A DNA stretch of 64,000 nt from Cordia subcordata. Its lineage: Eukaryota; Streptophyta; Magnoliopsida; Boraginales; Cordiaceae. Of the stretch, positions 11,430-22,199 are shown piece after piece (position 1 is the first letter of the stretch; each line of letters begins with the position of its first letter). Under the pieces are notes generated by a model, which searched no databases, was not told where the DNA came from, and was given only the letters and a program-made list of their open reading frames with translations. The stretch covers positions 3,348,001-3,412,000 of the forward strand of contig JAPTOF010000015.1 in the NCBI GenBank assembly GCA_028554755.1, written 5' to 3'. The position numbers and the translations under genes are program-made.

Positions 11430-11495
11430 GGATTAGAAAAGATGGACAATAAAATGCATATCATTGATGGTAGAGAAGTTATTATCATTGACGAG
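11430..11495 (+). other. Candidate host exon a
   Basis: A 66-base open segment between CTAG and GTATGTG, ideal plant splice sites. It codes for 22 residues, including KMDNKMHIIDGREVIIIDE, in phase 0. Exon b follows in the same phase. Product unknown. It is too short for homology to be judged by eye. Confidence 0.35.
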
Positions 11496-11652
11496 GTATG
11501 TGCATATGTAAGTTATATCATGTATTTTATCTCATATCCAAGGTTATATAAATGAATAGAAAAGAATTCATTTTTCCATATTTCCCTATAAAGCTATAAA
11601 TGCTTCGAACATATTACTAAACATATTTTAATGATTTTGACATGATGATGAG

Positions 11653-11721
11653 GATGAGAATTGTAATCATGATCTTCCGATGACGTTTGCAGATTATGTT
11701 CCTTCTCTGGACACGATACAA
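11653..11721 (+). other. Candidate host exon b
   Basis: A 69-base open segment between GATGAG and GTAATA, phase 0, reading DENCNHDLPMTFADYVPSLD and three more residues. The acidic composition and splice sites suit a real exon of the same gene as exon a. The acceptor lacks a strong pyrimidine tract, so the left edge is uncertain. Confidence 0.33.
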
Positions 11722-11824
11722 GTAATAAAATTATAAGGCAACACGAAAATTTATTTCAATAATTTCATATAGTGAAATTATTACAAAAAAAACTTTAAAC
11801 CCATCAGTATTATTAATTTAGTAA

Positions 11825-11876
11825 CATATATATATATATGTATATGTGTGTGTGTGTATATATATATGTATGTATA
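11825..11876. repeat. (TA)n/(TG)n microsatellite
   Basis: Alternating TA, TG and TA runs beside the SINE-like sequence. Confidence 0.9.
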
Positions 11877-11882
11877 TTTTTT

Positions 11883-11966
11883 TTCAAAACCCCCTACCTA
11901 CATGGGATTGAACTCAGGACCTTGCACCTAGGGAACCTACTCTCAACCACTTGAGCTATCCCTTAG
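11883..11966 (-). mobile_element. tRNA-derived SINE-like sequence
   Basis: On the minus strand the block begins GGGATAGCTCAAGTGG and holds a pol III A box (TAGCTCAAGTGG, 11947-11958) and a B box (GAGTTCAATCC, near 11905-11915) at tRNA-like spacing. An A-rich run follows toward lower coordinates. The 3' body is very short, so it may be a tRNA-derived fragment rather than a complete SINE. It abuts the TR-GAG LTR. Confidence 0.5.
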
Positions 11967-11974
11967 TTTCATAT

Positions 11975-12405
11975 TATTAGGAAATTAGGATGCATAACAC
12001 ACACTTACACAGTGAAATTAAAGCACGAGTAACGAGAAAAGCATACGCACAATTAAACGTGGTTAAATCCTCTGCTACGTCCACGAAAGCCTCCACTAGA
12101 AAGAAAAGAGTACAAACTCAGTAGGACTTTTCGCACGGATAGAAAAGTCTAAACCCTCCCTCGCGGTGTTCTTACAATGGCTCTCTCTCTCAGCCTAGAC
12201 CTATTGCAAGATGTACATACTTTTCAACTAATACAAAAGTCATATTTATAGAGGAGATTTCCTTGTCCTCCGAGACAAAGAATTTCCTAATCTATCAATC
12301 TTACCATAACTAAGACTCTTACCATAACTGTAATTTTGACTCTCATTAAGACTCTTTCCTAATTTCAATATGGACTTGGCTTAGCACTTGAGCCATAATC
12401 CAATA
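11975..12405 (-). repeat. TR-GAG 3' LTR
   Basis: 431 bases, clearly homologous along its length to 14139-14570. Its outer end reads TATTAGG where the partner has TGTTAGG, so the terminal dinucleotide has decayed. The inner end lies against a purine tract, which marks it as the 3' LTR of a minus-strand element. Confidence 0.9.
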
Positions 12406-12420
12406 AATTCCTCCCTTGGC
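12406..12420 (-). other. TR-GAG polypurine tract
   Basis: Minus-strand GCCAAGGGAGGAATT directly abuts the 3' LTR, where plus-strand DNA synthesis is primed. Confidence 0.85.
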
Positions 12421-12575
12421 AAGAAGTGCTAAGAATCTCCACAGTAGGCGGGAATTTCACTCTTCTCTTCTTCTCAGCCTTTACTTGAGCTTCTTTACAC
12501 TTGTCATGTTCGTCTCTTAGCGCAGTGCATCCGTCCAAGTAGCACACGTGCTTATCATTTTCCTCCCTTCAAGAA

Positions 12576-13718
12576 CTAGTACCTCTCCAGAATACACTTT
12601 GCAGCAGTCTCCTTCACCAATATACTTGTCCCTCTTGATGCCAACTCACCCAGCGAAATTATGTTGGACACACAAGATGGCACATACCTTACATTGGAGA
12701 TGGTCTTGAAACTACCATTGTTAAGCCTTAGGCGAACTCTCCTAACACTGGCAGCCTTCATCTTCTGGTTGTTCCCAACAGTGATGTATCCAAGCTTCTT
12801 CCCAAAAATCAAAGTGTCGAAACTAGCTCTATCATTGCAAACGTGAAACATTCCCGCTGAATCCAGCACCTAATTAGTCTTCTTCTTTTTCGAGCCTTCA
12901 TTAGCGTCCCCATTTACCGCTATCAAAATAGTCTCACTACCATCGCTATCATCACCCTCAATAAGGTTTGCAGAGTTCTAGCCATAAACCTTCTCCTTGC
13001 CCTTAGATCTCCACTCTCTAAGACTCTTCATGTCCTCTCTCAATCTAGGACATCTTGGTTGGATATGGCCCTTTTCTCTGCTAGAACTCCTTCCTCGATT
13101 CGAACCTTCAATGGTTAATGCTTGATCTCCACTAGGCATACTACTTCTTTCCAACATCCTCTTGTTCTCTCTCAAGAGCGCAGTCACTTCGTTCAGCTCG
13201 AGAGTCTTCTTCCCAAGGAGGATTCATTGCACAAACTGCTTGTATGACTTCGGCAAGAAAGAAAGTAGTACGAGCGCTTGTTCTTCATCCGTAATTCTCT
13301 TATCAGGCTCTTCAACACTTGTGAGCTTGACCACTAACTCGTTGAGTTTGTTAATGTGATCCTGGATAGAGGTTCCCTCTTCCATCTTAAACGAGTAGAG
13401 CTTCGTCCTCAAACACAATCAGTTGGTGATTGTCTTTGACTCATAAATATTCTCCAACTTGTCGAACACACCGCTCACCGTCGTCCCATCAATCACATGA
13501 CATTTAATTTGCGGTGCTAACGCCAACCGAATTGTACTTACGGCTCTTCGTTGTGGGGACTTCTACTTCTTATCATTGACTTCTTCTGATTTTGCCTCTT
13601 CTAACACTTCATCTAGGCCTTGTTGCACCAAAAGGTCCTCGATAGTATTCCTCCACAAGTTGAAGTTCATGTTCCCATCAAACATTGGAATTTCAAACTT
13701 TGTATCGGTCGTCGTCAT
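12576..13718 (-). pseudogene. TR-GAG gag-protease frame with stops
   Basis: One 381-codon frame starts at ATG (13718) with KFEIPMFDGNMNFNLW, the UBN2-type copia gag opening, and continues through KMEEGTSIQDHINKLNELV and ALVLLSFLPKSYKQF. A Ser/Arg/Lys-rich linker and the protease region VLDSAGMFHVCNDRASF follow, with the active-site triplet DSA, then IISLGELASRG. There are no frameshifts. Five in-frame stops occur: TAG 13563-13565, TGA 13419-13421, TGA 13224-13226, TAG 12978-12980 and TAG 12870-12872. All can be explained by C-to-T or G-to-A changes; the fifth sits where Trp of WVLDS is usual. No clear CCHC knuckle is visible. Gag would have built the particle. Confidence 0.9.
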
Positions 13719-14123
13719 GGCTCTTATGCACAAATTCGCTAAAACTCAACAATTCAACAAGAATTTGGCAAAACTAACCAAAAAAACGGATTTAGGACGT
13801 CAAAAAATGGTGAGGAGACCCTTAGTTAACACGGTCAAACCCCTGTAGCCCTTCGGCCAACACTGGTCAAACCTTCTGTTTGACTGTTTGATCACAAACT
13901 CATAAAACTTGACCTACTTGTATCTCACAATCCGACCGTAAGATCGTTGCAAAATTTTAGTAGCTTACTCTCCTCTCTAAGAAAAACAGACAACAACAAA
14001 CGGATCATTGATCAGACTCTAGAAAGGCCACCAAACGTGACCAGCAGATCAGTGAACTTTTTACTCCTCTTCGGTGTTTCTTTTTTTATTTTTCGTGCAA
14101 ACCAGCATCCTCCTTCCAACTTA

Positions 14124-14136
14124 GCTCTCGATACCA
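14124..14136 (-). other. TR-GAG primer binding site
   Basis: Minus-strand TGGTATCGAGAGC, two bases inside the 5' LTR. It matches the plant copia site TGGTATCAGAGC (initiator tRNA-Met) with small changes. Confidence 0.88.
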
Positions 14137-14138
14137 CT

Positions 14139-14570
14139 TGTTAGGAAATTAGGATGCATAACACACACTCACGTAGCTTAATTAAAGTACGAGTAACGAT
14201 AAAAGAATATGCACAATTAAACGTGGTTCGACCCTCTGCCTACGTCTATGAAAGCCTCCGCTAGAAAGAAAAGAGTACAAACTCAGTAGGACTTTTGCAT
14301 GGATAGAAAAGTCTAAACCCTCCCTTGCGGTGTTTTTACAATTGCTTTCTCTCTCAGCCTATATCTATTACAAGGGAAACATATCTTTCAACTAATACAA
14401 GAGTCTTATTTATAGAGGAGATTTCCTTGTCCTCCAAGACAAATGATTTCCTAATCTATCAATCCTACTATAACTAAGGCTCCTACCATAACTAGAATTT
14501 TGACTCTCATTAAGACTCTTTCCTAATTTCAATATGGACTTGGGCTTAGCACTTGAGCCATAACCCAACA
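14139..14570 (-). repeat. TR-GAG 5' LTR
   Basis: 432 bases. On the minus strand it begins TGTTGGG and ends CCTAACA, the usual TG...CA ends. The primer site follows two bases inside. Confidence 0.93.
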
Positions 14571-14714
14571 CAGACACACATATATATAAATGAGTTACTT
14601 CATATAAAAGAACAAGATACATGTAATAATAGCTGGTAATATAATGATACAATTACTAGAGTATGGCTGTCTTTTCTCTGCAAGTATAAACCCAAGGTTA
14701 CTTACATTTTGCAG

Positions 14715-14788
14715 AACATAAATGCCTACACCACTCCAATTCCAATTGGTTCTTGCAACAACATTTACCTTTTTTTGGAAATAACAAG
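14715..14788 (+). other. Candidate host exon c
   Basis: A 74-base segment between TTTTGCAG and GTAAAATA, both strong splice signals. One open frame reads KCLHHSNSNWFLQQHLPFFG and flows in phase into candidate exon d. A second frame is also open. It lies between the TR-GAG and K insertions. The gene it belongs to is unknown. Confidence 0.38.
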
Positions 14789-14883
14789 GTAAAATATAAT
14801 TCACCCATAGAAACGTAAACACACTCAAGTAGTTTACATTAATGCCGCAAACTAATCTACTGCCAAACGTAGATAATTTTTTA

Positions 14884-15437
14884 ACTATTTATGAAAAAAA
14901 TTTAATATAATATATCTACATTCTTGAATTAAATATTATTTGATATTATCTATAGTTTTAACTTTTTTTGGATGTTGAAAGGAAGCAGCATGGATTTTCA
15001 TTTTGCATAACAACACAGCTCATTGATTGATCTTACATGCTATGAAAATTTTGCTATAGTAGTGATACATACGGTTTCTCATTTCTAGTTACAATTGCCT
15101 CAAATAGAAAACCGATTGAAATTAATAAGTTTATATAGTATATATTAGCAGAAAATCTTTTTGATATTTAATTCTTTTTACTATTTACTAAAAATAATTT
15201 AATACAATAATATAGATGCTTTCTTGAAATAAATATAAGGTCGCATTATCTAAAATTTTAATTTTTTTATCATGTTGAAGGGAAGTAACATGGATTTTTA
15301 TTTTGCGTAGGAACACTGCATTTATTGATCTTACTTGCTATAAAGATTTTGATGCAATAATGGTACATATGATTTGTCATTTCTGCTTATAATTGCCATC
15401 TAGACAAAATCATTTGAAATTAATAAGTTGTTATATT
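14884..15437 (+). repeat. Tandem duplication, about 296-base period
   Basis: Copy 1 (about 14884-15138) and copy 2 (about 15180-15437) share many blocks, including a CATGGATTTT(C/T)ATTTTGC segment and a GAAATTAATAAGTT end. Both are AT-rich and non-coding. The divergence suggests an old event. Confidence 0.75.
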
Positions 15438-15766
15438 ATACATTACAAGGAAGAAATTGAACCAGAAAATAGTATACTCCCAAATAACTTGCCTAATTAC
15501 GAGATACATCACAAAGATACAAAGTATGCTATATATGAGTTTCAATAGACTATAAAATGTTTTCGCTAAATAGATAACCAATTTGCGGCATTTTGTGTTG
15601 GCTATGGCCAACAGTTTGATGCATGTCCTTATATGGTTGTCCAGTAAGTAATACTTTATTGAGTTCTATGATATTTATATCATTTGCATGTTATACTTTT
15701 ATTTCTTGATGATATTTGGATATTTTCTTACAATTAATAGCTTCTAAACTGGGACATTATTGATGT

Positions 15767-16239
15767 TGATCTGGAAATGAATCAGATAAAGTATTGTTAG
15801 TCATCTTCTCTGGCAAATTGATTGCAGAATCCTTTTCTCCCAGCAACGTTGTAGACCTGCAAGAGAAGGCTATATACCAGTGGGGGTCTGGTGTTAGCCC
15901 TTCCGACAATTAAGTTAATATGTATTAACTAATCATATGTATTCAAGAAGGAAAGAGAGAAAGAAACAGAGAGAGAGAATCTGAGATTCTCTTCTTTTTA
16001 ATGGAATAGCTTACCCTTTTGTTAGTGTGCTTAGGGTTATTTATAAGGTATCCCATTGGACATGTGGTCTCCTTAATAATTATTGGGCTGTAAATCCATA
16101 ATTAGCTTGGGTTGGGGAAGGGCATAGCCTAAGGTGTTAAATGGTGTTATGGTTTTAAATCTTTAGTATGTAATGGGAAGTGTTAATGGGGCTCCAAGAT
16201 AGTTCTAGCTTGCCCATTCACTTGTCACAACCCTTTTAC
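15767..16239 (-). repeat. K element 3' LTR (left)
   Basis: It begins TGATCTGG on the plus strand and ends CTTGTCACA before a purine tract. The first 370 bases or so align with 27836-28182. The last 100 bases have no clear partner, so the right edge rests on the TG/CA ends and the tract. Confidence 0.75.
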
Positions 16240-16254
16240 CCCAATATGGTTATG
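16240..16254 (-). other. K polypurine tract
   Basis: Minus-strand ATTGGGGTAAAAGGGT abuts the proposed LTR edge. Placement depends on the LTR call. Confidence 0.5.
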
Positions 16255-16679
16255 ATTAGATTTTGTTCATGAGTATATTTTCTTTGTTTCCTAAGCCCCT
16301 AGTCGAGTTCTGTTGGAGCTCACCGGGGTATGACTTTTCTTTCCTCTTTTGTCCTTTGTTTCTTTATATCTTGATTTGTCAAGGCCTTAAGCCAATAGGT
16401 TTTTTGAATTTTTGCCTAGTTATATCATAGTGCAATGAAATCATTTATCCGTAGTTCGTTAAGGCTAATAGTGCTTGAGCCATAGCTCCATTGAGTCTAG
16501 TAGCCTTTGAAAGGTTTAGGTTTTGGACTCGAGAGTCCTTTTCAGAATTCGCTTGAGTTTCAATTAGTGAGAGTCCCTCTTTGAGATTTGCTCATATGCA
16601 CGGTGTCTGATATGGATAGTTCCCTATAGAGATCTACTTGCGTAACTGACCTTTGAGTGGTGAGAGTCCTTTGTCGGGA

Positions 16680-17225
16680 TTTGCTTGCAAGTGTAGGCTC
16701 GTGGCCTTTAATATTTTGAGCTTTTAGCTCATCTTCGAGGCTTATGGCGTTTAATGATCCGAGCCAAAGCTTCCTTCAAGGCTCATGGCCTTAGTAAATC
16801 AATCCATTGGTTATTTTGAAGGCTCGTGGCCTTTTATGCTTCAAGATGTAGTTCTTTTTGAGACTTGTTGTCTTAGATAAGTTCAAGATGTAGCTCTCTT
16901 TGAGGAGATATGTCAGAGCTTTTAGCTCTTTGGAGGCTCTTCACCTTTTGATATGTTGGAAAGCTCATTGGAGGCTCTTTGCCTTTTGATATGTTAGAGC
17001 TTTTAGCTCATTGGAGGCTCGTCGTCTTTTGATATATTAATGCTTTTTTTCATTGAAGGCTCGTCGTCTTTTGATATATTGATGCTTTTGGGAGCTTTTA
17101 GTTCGTTTAAGGCTCGTTACCTTTTGATATATTGGAGCTTTCATCCCGTTGAAGGCTCATCGCCTTTTGATATATGAGAGCTTTTAGCTCACTCAAAGCT
17201 CATCGCCTTTTGATATATAACTAAT
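16680..17225 (+). repeat. Minisatellite 1, about 42-52 bp units
   Basis: Roughly ten irregular copies built from GAGCTTTTAGCTCATTGGAG followed by GCTCGTCGCCTTTTGATATATT-type blocks (split here at the junction). The first copies are ragged and the last six are more regular. The inner GAGCTTTTAGCTC is a near palindrome. It shows no coding. Confidence 0.85.
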
Positions 17226-17228
17226 GGT

Positions 17229-17635
17229 TAGATGCTAAAGTGGCATAACCGGATTATTGTCGAATTCCCAGTCAAAGGCTAAGATGGCATGACCGATTTG
17301 TTGTCGAATCCCTGGTGTTGTCGAACTCCCTGTCAGAGGCTAAGGTGGCGCGACCGAGTTATTGTTGAACTCCCGGTCAGAGGCTAAGGTGGCATGACTG
17401 AGTTATTGTCGAACTCCCAGTCAAAGGCTAGGGTGCCATGACCGAGTTATTGTCGAACTCCCAATCAGAGGCTAAAGTGCCATGACCGAGTTATTGTCGA
17501 ACTCCTGATCAGAGGCTAAGGTGCTATGACCAAGTTATTGTCAAACTCTCGGTCAGAGGCTAAGATGGCGTGACCAAGTTATAGTCGTACTGTCGTACTC
17601 CCTGTCAAAGGCTAAGATGGCATGATCAATTTGTT
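17229..17635 (+). repeat. Minisatellite 2, 44-bp units
   Basis: About nine copies of a unit that opens GGCTAAGGTGGCATGACCGA and closes GTTATTGTCGAACTCCCGGT plus CAGA. Two copies carry partial inner duplications (TGTCGAACTCCC or CGTACT). It directly follows minisatellite 1, with unrelated sequence but similar length. It lies where Tat elements carry a hypervariable 3' UTR. Confidence 0.92.
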
Positions 17636-17639
17636 GTCA

Positions 17640-19240
17640 TCGAGTTGTCTTTTGAGACATTTCTGTGATCTTCGTTTGCTTAATCATGTAGAACTTTTGA
17701 AGATATGGCTAATGGAATACCACAGCAAGCGAGCATCATGTAGTTTTGGACCTTGTCGAATTCCTCCCATGTCACCTCATCCTCTTAAATTCATTAGTAA
17801 TAAAATAGCTTCACTTTTGGTTGGCCTACCTAATGAGTCCTTTTGGACCCTTGTTCTTGAGTTGTACAACTCACCTTCATCAAGATTTCGAGTCATTTGC
17901 TAATTTCTTGATCGGAGAACTCGATGTTGATGATATAGCAAACAACATTAGTTAATATTTTTGTCTCATCATGAGCAGTTCTTAGTGAACTCAGTTTTTC
18001 CAACAATTCATTGGGCGCCACAATTATGCTTCGTGTTTGGTCAAGAAGGCAAGTAGGCCCAAGTCCTCATTGGGGAGCCTTTCGTGGGAGATATGATATT
18101 ATTGCTGATGCTTTTCTTGCTATTGTTATTGAAGTCTTATTGTTATCATGTCAATAATAGGCTATTAGTAACCAATTTGATTCGCATCATTTTATCTGAA
18201 TAGAGAACATCTTTCGCAGGTGGTTCTTTATCAAAGAGCTCCATAATGTTCTCTCCCGATGATGTTCTTTATCAAGAAGTCTAAGATGGCCCTTAGGGAC
18301 CAACGGTGACCAAGTAATAATATTAGGAGATATAGCTGCTCAAACAATTTATATCTTTTGCATATCTCACAGTGTCCTAGACAAAATTTATAATATCAAT
18401 ATTATAGTGACTTTATCCCTTGTACAACTTATTACTCTATCCTTGTGATAGCTAGAGTCCACCTTTTACAATATCATGTGTTCTCGTTATCATGTCTTTG
18501 TCCATATCGACTAACATGATCGATTGACCATTAAACACATGTTTTGATATTAAATTTAGTCTTCCTTTAGCAAATGAATCTTTCTATAACAATCAGGTTG
18601 CTTTCTTAGACATGTCTCTTTAGGTCGAATTATTCATGACCATTGATAACATGCCAAAGTAGCATACACCAAATTAAAATATCAAGAGACAGCCAAAAAT
18701 AATAAGGACACATAACATAGTTGTTTATAAAGGTCTCACACAGTGAAAAAATGGGAATCATCCTTCACTACCTTAGTGGTCATATTAAGCGCACGTGGTA
18801 TGGCTCACGTGCTATGGTATTACCAATTCTTGTGTCGTATGTCTTAAACTTATTAATACTGTATAGATGTATAGTTAGACAATCCTCATTGTTTAAAACA
18901 AATTCTTCAATTGATCAACCCTTACTTAAAATCAATTAAGAATTTCACATCTGGCTGTGATAGACTAATAAGTAGACAGTGGGAATCTACTTTGATCATG
19001 AAAAGACATGTTCTAAACATGTGCGTGATCTCATCTTAATCTTTTATTAAGGTGACTATCATTAACTCAAGTTTAAGAGTTCTTCTTTTTGCATAAGTTA
19101 GTCTCATCTTTGTGCACCTATGCCAAAGGTCATTGCCTATGTGAGAAGGCCAATCCAAAGTCAATCAGACATACATTTTGTTTTTCATCATATGCACAAA
19201 AATAAATATCAATGAATAAATATATCATATATAATGGAGA
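17640..19240. other. Unassigned K/C2 boundary region
   Basis: No recognised gene. A plus-strand ORF (17622-17903) has no recognisable family. TTGGGCGCCA at 18011-18020, read on the minus strand as TGGCGCCCAATGAATTG, resembles a gypsy primer site but has no LTR that I can match. The part 18700-19240 probably belongs to the 3' UTR of C2. No copy of the C2 LTR (25293-25603) was found here. Confidence 0.4.
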
Positions 19241-19259
19241 TATCAATACACTTTACTTT

Positions 19260-19860
19260 GCAATATTCGTACATCAAATTCTACATAATCCAATAAATCT
19301 AACATGATCCAGAAAACCATCCCTTGCTAGAGGTTTTGTAAAAAGATCTGCAAGCATATATTGCATATAGGGATATATTGCAAAGTCACTTTCTTTTGTG
19401 AAATAATATCTCTCACAAAGTTATACTTTACATTTACGTGTTTGGTTTTATCGTGATATTTGGGATCTTTGACGTAGGCCATTGCTGACTATCACCGTAC
19501 ATCATGATTGGACTCTCACTATCGTTTGAGAATCCTAAATACTCAAAGAATCGTTTTAACCAAACAGCTTCTTAAACTGTAGTTGCACAAGCTACAAATT
19601 TAGCTTCCATAGTGGATAAAGCAACACAAGTTTGTTTCTTGCTACTCCAAGATATAGCACAATTATTAAGCAAGAATACATAACTTGAAGTTGATTTGCG
19701 TCCATCCAAGCCGCCAACCCAATTAGCATTAGTATATCCTTCTAGGCATAAGCTTGACCCTTGAAAGCAAATAGAATGGCTTTTAGTACCTTTCAAGAAC
19801 CTTAATATTCTCTTTATAGCTTTCCAATGCTCTAGTCTAGGATTTCACTAGAAACGACTA
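19260..19860 (-). pseudogene. C2 RNase H relic
   Basis: The 74-codon open piece reads LEGYTNANWVGGLDGRKSTS, then SWSSKKQTCVALSTMEAKF. This is the copia RNase H core (GY.DADWAGD...STSGY, SW.SKKQ..VALSTTEAEY). The usual first catalytic Asp is Asn (TNAN) and the Glu of EAEY is followed by Lys, so the enzyme would be impaired even without stops. Downstream codons to about 19260 keep the frame remnants of the HVDVKYHFVR end block. Confidence 0.9.
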
Positions 19861-20853
19861 ACTAAACCAGCGGCAAAATAAATGTCTGGTCTAGTACACA
19901 TCATGACACACATAACACTACCAATGGCACTCAAATAGGGCACAATTGACATTATTTTCTTTTCTTCTGGAATGTTGAGACATATGATGATACTCAAATT
20001 CAAGCCTTTAGGTATTGGAGGCGATGGCTTTACAATTTTCCATTCAAAAAAGTTTAAGTATCTTGTCAATATAAGGCTCCTGAGATAGGACAATAGTCTT
20101 TTCGTCCTGTCTCTGTGAATTTTAACACCAAGAATATAGTTTGCTTCCCCCATATCTTTCATCTCAAATTGGGAGTATAGCCACTCTTTATTAGCTTTGA
20201 CAAAATCTTTCTCATTTCTAGCTAATAAAATATCATCCACATACAGAGATAATATAACAAATTTTTCTTTGAAAATCTTAACATATACATAGTAGTCTTC
20301 ATCTATCATTTCAAAATCATTTGATGAAATGATTTCTTGAAATCTTATATTCCACTATCTAGATGCTTGTTTAAGACCATAGATTGATTTTCGCAATCTA
20401 CAGACTTTTTCCTCTAGACCTTTTTCCATAAAGCTTAAAGGTTGCTCCATATAAATCTCCTCTTCTAGATCTCCATTGAGAAATGCAGTTTTGACATCCA
20501 TTTGGTGAAATTCCAAATCTCATTGTGTCACTATAGCTAGGATAAGGGGAATTGAGGTGAATCTTACAACAAGAGAAAAAGTTTATTCAAAATCAATTCC
20601 TTTGTGTATAGCCTTTTGCTACTAAGCGAGCCTTATACCTCTCAATGGGATTATCAGCTTCTCTTTTAATTTTGAGAACCCATTTGTCCTCAATTGCTTT
20701 GCATCCTTTTGGAAGGTCAACCAACTCCCATGCTTTGTTCTTTTTCATTGATTCCATTTCCTCTTCCATTGCCTTTTTCCATTTTTCCTTAGCAAGACAT
20801 GAGAGTGTCTCGTGTACTTTCTTAGGTTCTTCCTCATCCTGTGGAGTTATCAT
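19848..20853 (-). pseudogene. C2 reverse transcriptase relic
   Basis: The N-terminal open piece (20853-20593) reads KWKKAMEEEMESMKKNKAWE and ERYKARLVAKGYTQ, the start of copia RT. The C-terminal piece (20309-19848) carries the catalytic YVDD in LSLYVDDILLA, FEMKDMGEANYILGVKI and the TRPDI block. Between them, about 20590-20310, the frame is broken by stops. Together the pieces cover essentially the whole domain, which copies element RNA into DNA. Confidence 0.93.
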
Positions 20854-21119
20854 AAAAAATTTTCCTTTGATTTCAAATCGACGACAAGGAATTGTTCCTC
20901 GACTACTCCTTCTAGGATAAAGTTCTTGTGAAACAAAATTACTAGATGATGCAATATCTTACGTGGATCCAAGAATTTGAGGTACATCTTCCTCCTTTTC
21001 TTACAATTGTGATACTTCTTCTTGTACCACATCCTATTGCGTCACATCTTCTCTTGTCTCATGTAATTCATATAGACCAAGATTCTTCTCAACTTCACTT
21101 CTACTTGGAAAGTAATTCT

Positions 21120-22190
21120 CTAGGAACGTAACATCTCATAATTCAATTTCAGTAAGACCTCCATCATTATGTTCACCAATGAACACATATCCTTTAGAGT
21201 GCTTAGGATATCTAATAAAGATACACTTTTACCTCTAGGTCTTAATTTCCCATACTTGTGAGACGGATCATGAATGTAGACTACTGAACTCCAAGGTCTC
21301 AAGTATGATAGATCAAGTTTTCTACTTGTCCATAATTCATAAGGAGTTGATGGAAGTGACTTAGTGGGTAGTCGGTTAAGTATATAGGTTGTAGTCAATA
21401 AAGTATCTCCCCAGTAAGATATTGGGAGATTGGCTTGTGCCATTATAGACCTAACCATCTCTACAAGTGTCCTATTCCTTCTTTTAGCAACTCCATTTTG
21501 TTGTGGCATTCTAGGAATAGTAAGTTGCCTTATTATTCCTTTTTCATCACAAAGCTCTTTGAACCAATCAGATACATATTCACGTCCTCAGTCTGTTCTT
21601 AAGGTTTTAACTTTTCTTTCTAACTGATTCTCCACTTCATTTAATAATTTTATGAAGTATTTCAATGCTTCTGACTTGCAAGAGATCAAATAGATGTAAC
21701 TAAACTGCGTGAAGTCATCTATAAAACTGATGAAATAACATTTCCCATGTCTTATTTGAACATTAATTGGACCACAAGCATATGAATAGATTAATTGCAA
21801 TGGATATTCAGCTCTATTAGCTTTAGCAAATGGTTTTCTTGTTGCTTTCCCTATTAAGCAATATTCATAAGTTGGCAAGATAACCTTTATGAGTGAACCT
21901 AAAAAGTTTTTCTTTGCCAAACGATACATTCAGTCTTGACCAATATGACCTAACCTAGCATGCCACATAGTTTCTCCCAAATCTAAAGAACTAGAAGAAA
22001 TATTCATAGAAAAGCAACTAGTACTATGATAACTACTAATAGAGTTAGCATCATCTAACACCATAAAACCGTTAAAAATAAAACCAGAACCATAATAAGT
22101 AGTGCCATGATAAATATCTACTTCCTTGTCATGGAAATGCATACTAAAACCTAGCCCTAAAAGAGCATTGACGAGACTAAGGTTCGCCAA
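21120..22190 (-). pseudogene. C2 GAG-pre-integrase and integrase relic
   Basis: 22190-21930 ends in ETMWHARLGHIGQD, the H...H start of the zinc-binding module. 21929-21588 has YSYACGPINVQ and FISFIDDFTQFSYIYLI, the core with DD of the catalytic triad; the usual Asp of SDVCGP is Tyr-Ala here. 21509-21120 begins MPQQNGVAKRRNRTLVEMVR, the conserved PQQNGVAER.N.T block holding the last catalytic Glu, here Lys. Losses of two active-site residues and stops make it dead. Confidence 0.92.
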
Positions 22191-22199
22191 ATGTCAAGT

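Larger units (their letters stand above)
11975..14570 (-). mobile_element. TR-GAG: gag-only copia-type LTR element
   Basis: A structurally complete 2.6-kb element with two LTRs (about 430 bases), a tRNA-Met-type primer site, a purine tract and one gag-protease frame. Integrase, RT and RNase H are absent: the frame goes from protease almost directly to the 3' LTR. This fits the non-autonomous class described as TR-GAG. It would have needed an autonomous copia partner. I found no matching 5-base target duplication (CATAT beside one end, CAGAC beside the other), so the flanks have decayed or rearranged. Confidence 0.9.

Noticed and set aside
13576..14144. Plus-strand ORFs of 65-90 codons
   Set aside because: They are opposite the TR-GAG gag and its leader; composition follows the minus-strand gene.
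16680..17635. Possible CRISPR array
   Set aside because: The repeats are head-to-tail without unique spacers; this is a minisatellite in plant DNA.
18004..19240. 3' LTR of C2
   Set aside because: No sequence similar to 25293-25603 was found, so the left end of C2 stays open.
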